DNA of 64,000 nucleotides from Glandiceps talaboti (Eukaryota; Hemichordata; Enteropneusta; Spengelidae). The notes below the pieces were generated by a model. That model was not told the DNA's origin, searched no databases, and saw nothing but the letters and a program-made list of their open reading frames with translations. Positions 18,696 through 30,152 of this stretch are shown here, piece by piece; positions within the stretch are counted from its first letter, which is position 1, and each line of letters opens with the position of its first letter. Where the stretch lies: positions 19,679,342 to 19,743,341 of the forward strand of contig NC_135549.1 in the NCBI RefSeq assembly GCF_964340395.1, read 5' to 3'. Both the position numbers and the translations under genes were made by a program.

Positions 18696-18735
<40 letters not shown>

Positions 18736-18893
18736 GTCTCTACGTATATGTGTATGTAACTACACACGCACGCATGCACATGTAACGTATGTATATATTC
18801 TATGTATTTATGTACACTATTTATGTCTATCTGTCTGCCTGTACGTACGTGCGTACATGTATGTATGTATGTATGTATGTATGTATGTATGTG
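18696..18893 (+). repeat. (TGTC)n and (GTAT)n microsatellites
   Basis: (TGTC)n at 18696-18735 and (GTAT)n at about 18855-18891, separated by about 120 bp of mixed GT-rich sequence. Long open frames here are repeat artefacts. Confidence 0.95.
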
Positions 18894-18895
18894 CT

Positions 18896-20780
18896 GAGAA
18901 CCTATATAGCGTGCATTTAATAACGTGCAAACAAATAAATCCGATTTGTAATATTCGAGAAACATACTGAACAGATGGTTTTAATATAAAAAGGCTTTTG
19001 AATTATTTTCTGTGGTACTTTTACTTCTATTCTAACTATTTTTAAATATTGTAATGTGTTAATTATGAAGGGAAGTCGGCTGTAATGTAGCGTAACCGCA
19101 GGAAATCGCTGTGATGATGATTGTATCAGTTATAGTCTGTAGAGAGCAACTTGCAAACATCTATTGTCCAGTATTTCACATTTAATTTATGTTTTGGCTA
19201 TTAGAACGACGCATCCATTTATACCGATATAGTGTATATGTATATTATCTGTATTGCTAGGAAACTGGTTTGTATACTGACTTGTATTATACACTAGATC
19301 ACCAAATCGGTACCACATACATTACCTGAACACTTCCACAATGATACTTGTCAGAATTTACATTTTTCCCTTCTGCTCATGATTATATTCGACATTTCCA
19401 CTTTGACATTTTGATTGTGACTTCGCCTACACAATTCCTGCACCCAATTTGCAGTGGTGTCATCTATCCCTCATGATTGTAATACCCGATTACTACTCAG
19501 AAATTATCGTCTGGCGCTAATAAATCTTACTAGTAATGCTACATGTTATTGTCTGGCCCAACGAATGTAATACTAAAATTGCTACATTGTATCGCTGGAC
19601 TGACAAATATCTTACTAACATTGGTACATTGTATCATCTGTATCGACACAAATCTTACCAACATTGCTACATTTTTGTTAGGCGGGACAACAATCTTGTT
19701 ATCACTGCTTCTTACGATCGGCTTGCCGGACAAACATGAGCTACTATAATATTACCAGATCGTCATTAAACTATATACATTGTATTGTTTACATTTCCAG
19801 ACGTGTCAGTGGATTAAAATGTACCAATTGCATTGAACGTTTGTCATGCAACATGTAGCGACTGTTTATAGGATATGTTTGAAGTCATAAATAAAACGTA
19901 GCAAAGTTGATAAGATTTTGGTCGATGATGACAAGTTTTTTCTAATTTCAACTGACATCCATGATTGTATTTTTCCACTATGTCATATCTGGAAGATTAC
20001 GTATTTATATAACTGCTAAAATTGACAACACATGTAATATCACTCAAATCAACAGCACGTTCAGAATAGATGGTAATATTAATAACTCCATTATTAACTT
20101 CATACCTGGATGATTATGTACATTATCACATAAGCACGTGCATATCTTCTACTGTGTGACGTCAAACAGGGCAGATCAAAAAAGCATATCACCCCTGTTC
20201 TACCGAACCTTTTTCTCACCTGTTCGACGGTTTACGCTACGATCAAGTTATCGTAATAATTATGTACTTTCAAACAGTAAATGCACACATTACTTTACAT
20301 ACATCATTGGGTGGCATGAGTCAGCTACGTAGAGCTACTTTTATGTTTATTGAACATATTTTATTTTATCTAAAAATCATAAAGATTGTCGATAACAATT
20401 TGTATATAGGCTCGCAGCCGGTACGATTTTCCATCGAGCTTAAAGATCCGAAGGTAATCCTGAGCTAATATAATTAAAATTTCGGAACAAAATTCAGACA
20501 AAGTTTACTTACGTTTTAAAGCAAATTTGATATAACATGTACATCGCTAGTTTATTTTTTATAACCGAAAAATTTGGTCGAGAACCCACGGCACAGTGTA
20601 ATCTGCACTTAAGGTTGACCTCGCAACAGGTCACGAGATTACGTAATTTGCATAGCTATCGGACGCCACTTTTGATACGCGATGAAGAATAAAGTGTGAT
20701 GAAACGATGCAGTATTCATGCAATTCGATTCAAAATGGAGGAAAAAAATGTGGAGAAACTTAATTATCTGATAAATATAT
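18896..20780. other. No gene recognised outside the minisatellite
   Basis: AT-rich; a CRE, TGACGTCA, lies at 20157-20164. Open frames of 64-68 codons have no recognisable content. Confidence 0.45.
19525..19740 (+). repeat. Degenerate 42-45 bp minisatellite
   Basis: Five units with the theme ATCTTACTAACATTGCTACA start near 19525, 19570, 19608, 19652 and 19691, each with a TCGYCTGG-type block. Unit lengths close to 42 keep several frames open on both strands, so the overlapping 64-68 codon frames are not evidence for a gene. Confidence 0.65.
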
Positions 20781-21085
20781 AATCCTGTAGTGTAGTGGTT
20801 AGCGCACAGGATTAGCAGTCGGGAGGTCACGGGTCGAATCCCACTGGAAACAGGGGATTTTTCTGTGAACGACTCAAACCCAGGGTGAGTGTTCTACAGA
20901 CTCGATGGGTAGGCTGTAGGCTGTATCACGAACTTGGGGGGAATCGTGGAGAAATGACTCGAAAAGTCGGGGACGATTACTCACACGGAGCCCTGTATTT
21001 GTCTGCAGCAAATCGCTGGGAGAATTCCCAGCACAAAAATTAAAAACAAAAACAAAAACAAAACAAAAACAAAACAAAACAACAC
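20781..21085 (+). mobile_element. tRNA-derived SINE with (CAAAA)n tail
   Basis: The head (about 20783-20855) has an excellent A box, TAGTGTAGTGGTTAGCGCA (20789-20807), and B box, GGGTCGAATCCC (20831-20842). The anticodon-loop position reads AGC, suggesting a tRNA-Ala-like ancestor. A ~190-bp tRNA-unrelated body follows, then an A-rich tail of CAAAA/CAAAAA units (about 21040-21083). It could be mistaken for a tRNA gene, but the arms do not pair well and the long body and tail mark it as a SINE. Good pol III boxes suggest it is young. Confidence 0.85.
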
Positions 21086-21239
21086 ATTGATTTCATGGGA
21101 TTATACATAATGATATGGATATATCTAATGTTCTTTGTTTCTTGAAAGTATAGAATAAGGTAGTTCAATACGATGACGATGTACACTGGCGGTGCAATGA
21201 TTAAATCATCAACATTAGGTCTAATAAAAAACAAATATG

Positions 21240-21616
21240 TGGTTCCGGTTACGCCCGATTTTAGAATATATGGGGTAGTTAGATATTTTATTTTATTTTA
21301 TTTTATTATATTTTATTTATATTTATATTTTATTTTATTTTAATTATATTTTTCTCTGTGTGAGTGCCTGGTGCAGGTTTTCCATTGTTTTTCAAATGGT
21401 ATCTGCCTTGTTTATTTCTGTCTATCAGATGTACAACCATTACAGATTGGAAGGACAGTTTTAGAGTGTCTTTTTAAGAGGATGGCAGTTTTCGCCTCCA
21501 CTATTTCTCGTGAGACTTCACAATTTTTGAGATTTTTATTTGTTTTTCTCGAATGCGTAAAGAAGAAGTTTAGGGACGGCAGTGAAAAGCTATGTGGGAT
21601 CGGGTAACCGGAACCA
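21240..21616. mobile_element. Non-autonomous DNA transposon with ~18-bp terminal inverted repeats
   Basis: The left end TGGTTCCGGTTACGCCCGAT (21240-21259) and the complement of the right end, TGGTTCCGGTTACCCGAT (21599-21616), match except for a two-base gap. Inside are a (TTTTA)n-like tract (21280-21352) and about 240 bp of unique sequence open in frames on both strands, without recognised domain. The superfamily is not assignable; a clear target-site duplication was not seen. Confidence 0.7.
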
Positions 21617-23960
21617 AACAATTATTTTTTTTAGGCCCTCATCAAAACTTATTAGACTTCCGCTATGTGCTTACATTCACGATCCAATCTGATGAATTGA
21701 CGAGATATTGCCAATTCTATGACCACTGTCAGTAATTGTGACAGACACGTACTGCAACATTCCTTGCCAGAAAGTAATTTGATGTAGAGAGTCTGTCTGA
21801 TTAGGTTAGCCTTATAGCTATCTTAGTGTATGTGTGTAGTTCACATCAGATTATTATCGTCCCGAATTCTCTAAATCTATACCTGTAATGCTACTTAACG
21901 GGTGATGAAATGAGCCATGGTAGATTGTAAAAGGCAATGGAATGCACATCTTTCAAAGTTGCATATAACTCATGTGGTCTCAATTAGGGATGTTGATTGA
22001 TGTACGCTATCACCAGCGATTGACACATAATTACCCAATGCTACTGTTTATTTAAATTGTGGGAGGCAAATTTATTGTTTCCGTAATGCCTGGCGTTTAT
22101 AAGATAAATACTATATGTAGTTTGCTATGTTATAAGAACATATATATAATGTCTATGTCAGCACGACAGGTGTTCACTAATTGCTACTTAAATGAATACC
22201 AGTCACCCCATCTCCTTCACCGCACACAACATGCATCATTGATTATATCGAATATACACTCAGGACCGAATCAGTGATTGTATCCAGTGAATGTGACCGT
22301 CGATAACATTACCGTGATACATACATACATACATACATACATACATACAGAACATACATACATACATACACCATCGCCATATAAAAGTAGGCCTTAAATG
22401 ATGAAGTGTAACACAGATAGTAAGTACAAATTTTAACAAAGCACTATAAAGTAAAAAGGAGAGGAAATGTATTAACTGATTTATTAAATTTTTAATCTTG
22501 TTCGATTCAAAATAAGGCCTGGTTAATCCCTGAGACAGATGGTTTACGATAGTTGTAACTATTCATCAGCTTCCTATTTCATGCTTTCATTTGGCAGGCA
22601 ATCCCTCACATTAATGTAATACAATATATCGTAGCTTAGTCTATTACGCTGTCTATTAATCAATTGTATCCCAATTTATCGTTCACAAGCTAGCCTGGTA
22701 TTTATGAACCTTTGGATATAAGACGCAGTGTATAAAGATTTATTTTCTTTGATGTTCTTGTCTTAATAAAGTGACTTGATAAATGTATTAATTCAATGTT
22801 ATTTGTACTCTTCCATCTGTACATTAGTGATACAATCCACGGTTGTATGTTCTCATCACGTAATTTAGAGACATAATTCAGCATTTGTTTTAACGCATCA
22901 ATTACAAGCAACACGTAAAGAATGTGGCCGGGTGTATAGGGCCTTCTTGAGCTTTTCCTACGATCATTGAATCGTATATGAAAAATTGTAAATATTTTCC
23001 TTTTTTGAGTGCTTGAAAATGTTTTATCCTTTCGTCATTCATTGACCCGATTTTATAGTACATTTAAAACGTGATCATAAGGAACCTATTCCGTGCGTTG
23101 AGTAACGGCTGCCATTTATATGACAAGTAAGGACATTATTTTTTTGAAATGAAAATCTTTGTACTTTCGGTGAACTGAAAGGATGAATCATGGAGAGAAT
23201 ATGTTACCATGGAAAACATGACACGTGACCAATTATGCATGTTCTTGGGTGTCGAGTTAGATTGTCACGTTGTCATTCAAACTGGTTTGTAAACTCCAAT
23301 GTACACATAACACATGTTTGCCGTAACATTTACATAGAACATGTTGTCTTTTACTTGTTAATTGTCTTAGATAAAGTCAATACTCAACCTATATATTAAA
23401 GACATAAAACAAAACTATTGTCACATATATATTATATGCAGGTTTGCTTCACATCTAAACACTAAGTGTATATGAGTTATTAATTGCCTCACCTAATACC
23501 AATGTTTGATATACGTTCAAATCTAAAGAATAACAACTATTATGGAATGGAGGTAATATGTTTTCTATCACTATTGTGTATTTATAATTTACTACTTACA
23601 CAATCAAATTATAGTGTTACATGTTATGTAAGTAATAAGGAATATTTATGGAGAGCCTAATCTCTGTAAGCAGAGGAAGTGTAATGTTGTGAATCCTGAT
23701 CTTTGGAATTTTCTTTATAGTAACATAAAAATCAGCTCAGAAGCCCAGACAAAAAAGCAGCAATATTACAGTTGACGTAAACTGGTCAGTGACGAAGTGC
23801 TAAACATAAACACCAAGTCAAGCTGACAAATTTCCAATACATTTACATATAAATTACATCAACTAAATTACAAGAGACTTGTAGGTGAGGTAACGTTTTC
23901 CATCACTTTGACGCATATGTATATTAAATTACGAAGGTCTGAGACACACACATAGTCAGC
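21617..23960. other. No gene recognised
   Basis: AT-rich, one (CATA)n array. No open frame above 72 codons outside repeats and no splice-flanked candidate seen. Confidence 0.5.
22318..22371 (+). repeat. (CATA)n microsatellite
   Basis: Tetranucleotide array with one AGAA interruption. Confidence 0.97.
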
Positions 23961-23977
23961 TTAATAATAATAATAAT

Positions 23978-24033
<56 letters not shown>

Positions 24034-24061
24034 AGTTTTGATAGTTCTGGAACTCTTTCTT

Positions 24062-24106
24062 GGTTGTAACTCGGAGTTTCACGCTTAGTGCGATCATCAG
24101 ACAAGG
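24062..24106 (-). ncRNA. Second hammerhead-like motif, opposite strand
   Basis: The reverse complement of the left palindrome arm has the same CTGATGA (complement of 24094-24100), CGC/GCG stem II, GAAA and two-pair stem III. Its stem I is weaker: only four contiguous pairs (TTGT with ACAA), because the partner strand comes from the other side of the palindrome centre. It shares the U-U flaw in stem II. Confidence 0.35.
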
Positions 24107-24149
24107 TTGTCTGATGATCGCACTAAGCGTGAAACTCCGAGTTACAACC
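24105..24149 (+). ncRNA. Hammerhead-ribozyme-like motif (type I, minimal stem III)
   Basis: Seen in order: GGTTGT (24105-24110), CTGATGA core (24111-24117), a short stem II of CGC/GCG with loop ACTAA (24119-24129), GAA (24131-24133), a two-pair stem III AC/GT with a five-base loop (24134-24142), T at the predicted cleavage position (24143), then ACAACC (24144-24149), which pairs with all six bases of GGTTGT. This is the complete hammerhead layout with the very short stem III known from Penelope-like elements and retrozymes. A weakness is the U-U apposition (24118/24130) where active ribozymes normally have a G-C pair. A degraded or slow ribozyme, or chance helped by the palindrome, remains possible. 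Confidence 0.5.
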
Positions 24150-24172
24150 AAGAAAGAGCTCCAGAACTATTA

Positions 24173-24375
<203 letters not shown>

Positions 24376-24402
24376 TGTGTGTGTGTGTGTGTGTGTGTGT
24401 GA

Positions 24403-25640
24403 CATTTGTAATCGAAGGCCTCAACATCGTTTCTTACGAAAATAATTAATCTAGTACTTTGTATTTCCAAATAACGATGCAAATAATACTCGGGGAATGA
24501 AGTCACAAAATTTAAGAACGGGCCTGATGGTGTTAAGTGAAACACAACTATTGTGTTAGCTGCATAACTATATAGTAGGTTGACATACTGTTAGTGTGAA
24601 GGCACAAGTGCACAAGTATACAAACATTCCTTCACAACCGATTTCCTTTTACCCCAATTTCTTAACATTAGACAAATTACGCAACGTTTTAATTAAAGTG
24701 TTTAACTCAATGTAACAGTTTAAATCATACATGGCGTCTAGAACATATTTCCATTAATTCGTCAAACCAATTCTTCACACACACATTGCTGTATACCAAC
24801 ATTGAACTGTTTAGTTACAACGAAAGCTTTAAACTATACAAGAGTTCGGGTAATGACTTTTTCTCACGCATGTGACACAATTAGTATAAGTAGTTCAGAT
24901 AGAGTGTACTCTGAAGTGTGTAACTAACTGACCTCTTTTTTTTATAGCCGTCTGATATAGGAACTTGTCATATTGTCAAGAAGGATTGAGATGATTTTAC
25001 TTTCATGAAGATCCTTACCCATGTATGCTAAGTTTCGATCTTGAGTCGCGAAGCAAACAATACCTTCACGTCGTCTACTGTCTCCCTGTCCATTACAGTG
25101 CTATTCTTGTATCTTAATCACTGCGTCACATACTTCGTTTCAGTAGGTTAGAGATAATTAACCAGGTTAGACCGAGCTAAGATCAATAACCTACCGACGA
25201 TATCGACGTAATGGACTTTAATGTAATGATTGCAGCTGTAAACTTACATTGTCATATCGGTTTGAGCAGACAATCTAGAGTATATTTAGATAATAAGAAC
25301 AAAATCATGTAATCGTATCAGTCACAGTACGTGTACAACATCAAATTCTTATTAATATTATTTATGTTCATGTTCCCTCTTTTGAAGGATATGGATTTGA
25401 TATAATTATAGTTTTAATAATTGATAATAATTTTAAAGGTTAAACAGCTGTTCTGAAACCGAAATTGTTTTTACAATTAAAATCCCTAGCTGTCATGTTA
25501 AGTCTTTCCGATTATCATCATACATTTTATAAACGAGGAGTAGTTAGGAAATCAATCCATGAGTCAAAGTTCTAGATTAGATTTACAATCAAGACGTTAC
25601 AAGTTCAAAATGACATCAAAGAGTATGTAAACCTTTTATA
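24403..25640. other. No gene recognised
   Basis: AT-rich sequence between the (TA)n complex and the LINE tail; nothing notable. Confidence 0.5.
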
Positions 25641-25645
25641 TCATT

Positions 25646-27290
25646 ATAATAATAATAACTTTATTCGTCATGTCGATCATGAAATTTTCGTTGCATTGAC
25701 AGAAAATAGACAAACTACATATCCACACAGTTTACATTAATTAAATACATAATCCATGAAAATTAAAGTTAGGATTACAATACATATAAATACATACATA
25801 CATACATACATACAGTAGCGGTTACATGTTATTTATGAGATGAATAGATCTTGGAACAAAGCTATACTTAAATCTGTTTGTACGTGCACGTGGTACTCTG
25901 AGGCGACGACCACTTGGTAGATATTCATATTCTGTATGTAGTGGATGTGTTGAATCTTTGATAATTTTTGTAGCAGTCTTAAACGATTTGAGTTTATACA
26001 ATGTAGAGTTATCAGATAGTTCGTAGAATTCATTACTAACTAATTTTCTGCATATGTTCCTAGGACGGTTTAGATCGTGTTTAAGATAGGTAGGCAGCAT
26101 ATCATAGAATGCAATGTTCGCATAACTGAGGACTGTATAAATAGTTGAATTGTAGAACAAAGAAATGACATTCGAGCTAACATTTAATTTCCTCATGGAC
26201 CTTGCAAAATACAACCTTTTATTTGCTTTTTTGAGCTGATTGTCCACATGTTGAGCAAAGGACAATTTATCATCAACCATACAGCCAAGATATCTATATA
26301 CTGATGTTCTTTCGACTTGCATATTGTTAATTTCAACAGGTTGTTTTTCTGCTTTATTCCGTCGGAAGTCAAAAATTAATTCTTTTGTTTTTGGCACATT
26401 AAGATCAAGGTAGTTATCTTTACACCAGGTGTTGACAAACTCGATACACTCCACATACTCACTGTCATCATCATTTGATATAAATCCGACAACAGCTGTA
26501 TCATCTGCATATTTCTCAATCATCGCGCCATTAGTGTCCCATGCCAAATCATTTGTGTAAAGTACAAACAGAACTGGTGACAGCACACAGCCCTGTGGTG
26601 CACCTATATTAACTGTTATTATGTCGGATACACCATACTTAGTGCGGACATATTGTGATCTTTCGGTGAGGTAATCTAAGATCCATAATTTCAAGTATGC
26701 CGGTACATTGAGTTCATTCAGTTTATTAAGCATTAGATGTGGCTGAATAGTGTTGAATGCTGAGGAATAATCGATAAATAGAACTCTAGCTGTATTCGAT
26801 GACTTGGCGTCTAGATGCTTAGTAAGACGATGTATTAAAGTACAAATTGCGTTCAAGACATTTAGACAGAATAGATGTGAGGGTTACAGGTCTAAGGTCA
26901 TTGATAACCTGTGGTAGATCTTTCTTTGGAACAGGTACTATCTCACCAATCTTCCAAGATGATGGATATGTGCATGTTGGCAACGATAGCTCAAATATAT
27001 AATGGATTATATAAAATAAACTATCCTTACACTGTTTTAAGAGATTTCCACTTAGTTTGTCTGGACCTGGTGCTTTGTTCACCTTAATTCCTTTGAGCAC
27101 TTTACGAACATGTTCTTCGGGTAGCACGAAAGCCTCTTCATCTACAGTCCCTACTAATTGTTCCTTGATGTAGTTCTGCTCATTTCGAAAATCAGTGTTG
27201 TCAAAGCGGGCATAGAATCGATTTAGACGCTCTACTGCACCAGGTTCAGTCAAAATAGCCGGATCTCTACGTTTCTGACCCATTATATAT
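25646..27290 (-). mobile_element. 5'-truncated L2/CR1-type (jockey superfamily) LINE
   Basis: Minus-strand non-LTR retrotransposon copy. Reading 5' to 3' from about 27290, it holds the N-terminal part of a reverse transcriptase, an internal deletion, the catalytic RT core and C-terminal region, then a ~175-bp 3' UTR with an (ATAC)n tract (25791-25814), an AATAAA (complement of 25660-25665) and a short ATT-repeat tail near 25646-25658. No endonuclease domain precedes the RT, so the copy is 5' truncated as is usual for target-primed insertions. The C-terminal pattern (a THPLHT-like segment followed by LPSGRR and RARTNR) and the ATT-type tail fit the L2-like clade. Target-site duplications were not identified. 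Confidence 0.88.
25822..27283 (-). pseudogene. LINE reverse transcriptase, broken by internal deletion and frameshift
   Basis: Two overlapping minus-strand frames. The first (27283 to 26819, 154 codons) has KAPGPDKLSG (residues 70-79) and ends in the LRPVTLTSILSKC block of RT. The second (26856 to 25822, 344 codons) resumes with NAICTLIHRLTKHLD, then FIDYSSAF (catalytic D29), GAPQGCVLSP (85-94), YADD (116-119) and the thumb and C-terminal region. In related elements about 25-30 residues, including a QFAYR-like block, lie between the two segments. Here they join directly near 26848-26856, so sequence was deleted and the frame shifted. The catalytic aspartates are intact but the protein cannot be made as one chain. 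The copy is an inactive fossil, though the rest is little eroded, suggesting a fairly recent insertion. Confidence 0.88.
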
Positions 27291-27510
27291 GTTTATGGCT
27301 GACTCTCATATCCTAAACAGCAAGTACCACCTATAAATCTTTATAAATACGCAAAAGACCACATTTGTGGCAAAATTGGTTATGTCACCATGGCAGTTTT
27401 AATGTCCAACAATATCTCAGAAAAATACAACAGCAAAGACTTTCCTCACCCAGAAAAATCCCTTATTCGTTAGGATAATCACTATCAGCCAACCCACTTT
27501 ACAATAATCG

Positions 27511-27602
27511 GACAAGGTCAAAGGTTACAGTTGGCAAAAGATCAGGTTGAAAAGGATGGTATTGTAACTGTGTTTCAGGTCAAAGGTCACTGAAACACAG
27601 TT
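27511..27602 (+). promoter_or_regulatory. Two DR1-type nuclear-receptor-like sites and a hairpin
   Basis: AGGTCAAAGGTTA (27515-27527) and a perfect DR1, AGGTCAAAGGTCA (27577-27589). The second forms the loop of a 12-bp perfect inverted repeat, AACTGTGTTTCA/TGAAACACAGTT (27566-27577 and 27591-27602). Such sites bind HNF4/RXR-type receptors in animals. No nearby gene is recognised, so function is speculative. Confidence 0.3.
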
Positions 27603-30086
27603 GGACAAATTAGACATATGTATGAGTGACAAAGTTCAAGATACTTCTGACTTTATATTGGTTAGGAAATGTTTAACCTTAGGCACTTACTGTATATGAA
27701 ACGAGGTGCTTATAGGTGGGAGGGATGGGTTTGAAGAGCAAATTCTTTAGATTAATATTTAATCTTCCTTTATAGATGTACTGCGGAAAATATAAACTCC
27801 TTTAATTTTTTCCATTTGACAAAGATGAAAAATATTCCTTTTGAAGTTCAGAGAAAATATTGGTAGGCATCATATAACAATGAGTCAACTGTATTACAGG
27901 TTGATTAGTATCAGAAATAGAAATAAATGGAATGTGCTTTGAACACTGTTCTGATTTCTAGATGGGAATAAATGCGTGTTATACATAATCAACGGAAAAT
28001 AAGTGGTCTACTTAATGTCAATTTAAGGTGACTAAGAGCCTTTTGAACACTGACGCCAAAAGGAGAGGTTTAATCTCTATTGGAAACTCAATTTCCTTCA
28101 AATAATTTGTTAAGACTTCCCCACCATTGTCATTAATGCATGGAGACATTATATAAGGTGGCAGGTGCCATCATTTAGAATAATGCAATGCGCCAGTCTG
28201 ACCACATCGCCATGTGAGGTCTGCAGTAAGCTATACCCTTACTATCCATTAACATACCATCTTCGGGGTTATCTTTACTCATTTTACAACTGGGTTCACT
28301 TATTGTTTTCTTTTGTATCGCTGATACTTCATACATTTGCTGGATCGAACGATCGCTGTATTTTTTTGGTATTCGCCATGCCATTCATGATTCAGCATCA
28401 GTCCCATGAAAGTGAGTAATGGAAGTAATGTTCACAAGCTATCGTTATTTATGAAATGATAAAAGTACTAAAATGTGCTGTGACCCAAACATTTTAATTC
28501 CACATTATCATGTTATATGTACCTTTATTATCGTTCTAAATATGGGTAGTGTGACTGCTACGACCTTGGGCAGCTAATGACAGTCATCTAATAGATGAAT
28601 CTATGTATTAAATTGAAATCGAGACTTCCTGAAGGAAACATTCTATTAACAAATTGAATAGGAAATACTCCGTCGTGAATGCGATCAGTTTTCTTTCAGC
28701 AAAGAAGTAATTTATATTGAATTTTGCAAAATATTGGACAAAACCGGTTTTGCTAAAGTTTTGTCTACGAAACAAAAATTCTTATTTGGAATTACTGTGC
28801 GGAAGACTTGTGCAAAGCTGTACTAAATAGTAATATCCCATCCGTACCTTTGATCCTATGCATATGCAAATGTTGTCTCCTTAAAGGAAGGAATTACTCA
28901 CCAAACATGTCCGTTACAAAAGTTCCAGGTGCTGGTAAAAGAGGGATATTGCATAATTCATTACGTCATGGATCCAGAAGTATTGCCATTTGTCATTTGA
29001 TGAAGCTGTATTGGTGCACAAACTGCGAGCCTAAATGATCAATATCAATACATGGTTTATAAATGACTTGTATATCGCAAGCTCCTAGGCAGCACTACCG
29101 AAAACCATCGTCTATAACTCTGCTATCAGTAACGGTCATGTTGGATTTTCACTGCACTCGGTAAATAAAAAAAAAAGCATAACCATGCACGTTGCGCAGT
29201 TGTCAGATAACCTAGCATTAACTCATAAGCTTGGAGAAGGTATATACTTGATACAAATGTACGTGTGTATGGTTTACATGCCGTTAAAGCAGGAAAGTGC
29301 GGGGTTATTAGGCTGAAGGTGCGGTTTCTGTGGTTACACTATGTTGTGATGCATTGATGCATGGCACCAACTTGCTAATAAGTCATCGCTAACTTGTAAC
29401 CAATTAGAAAACAAAACAAAAACAATTGTCGCCGCTAATAACAGTCACGTGGTACGTTTGGCGGTGTCGATGTGTAGGAGCTTGCTCCGTCAATTGTAAC
29501 ATATTTGTTATGCTTGTCAGTATTGTCACATATGCCTAGAGGTGTTCTTGAATTTGTATTAGATCAATGATCAATATGTAAGATTTATGTTAAAGATGAA
29601 AATACCCGATTGAATCGGTATACTATAAAAGGTTTACCGTGACTTATCACTGTAAGCGATGCAGCACAACGATTCAGCATTTGAAAAACAAGAATAGAGA
29701 CGTAGCTACTACAAATTGATACCTCAAGTTATTTGTCATTTTACTAATTCTTTACAATACGTGTATTTATTTTAAAATGTTATAACGAGTAGTGCTTTTT
29801 GGTCATTCACAGAAAATTAAATTTTAATTCAATTGATTTAGCTGGATTTGTTTCATCACGTATGGTACTTATGTACAGTTGATGTTCATTGTAGTATTGC
29901 TGAACATGGCTGTACGTTTTAGCTATTTCACATTTACACCTTAAATTCAGAGAATTGCCTATGAAAGAATGTATGTTTCTAGCTGTTCTAATATCCACGA
30001 AAAACCTTGATATTGGAATTTATAATTGATATCTTTGATGTTCATGCACACAATAAAATAGCATCATAGAATAATATACCCCCCCA

Positions 30087-30152
<66 letters not shown>

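Noticed and set aside
20783-20855. Possible functional tRNA-Ala gene
   Set aside because: Good A and B boxes, but the anticodon and acceptor stems pair imperfectly and a long SINE body with a CAAAA tail follows.
22318-22371. Regularly repeated sequence considered as a CRISPR-like array
   Set aside because: Simple tetranucleotide repeat without spacers; the genome is eukaryotic.
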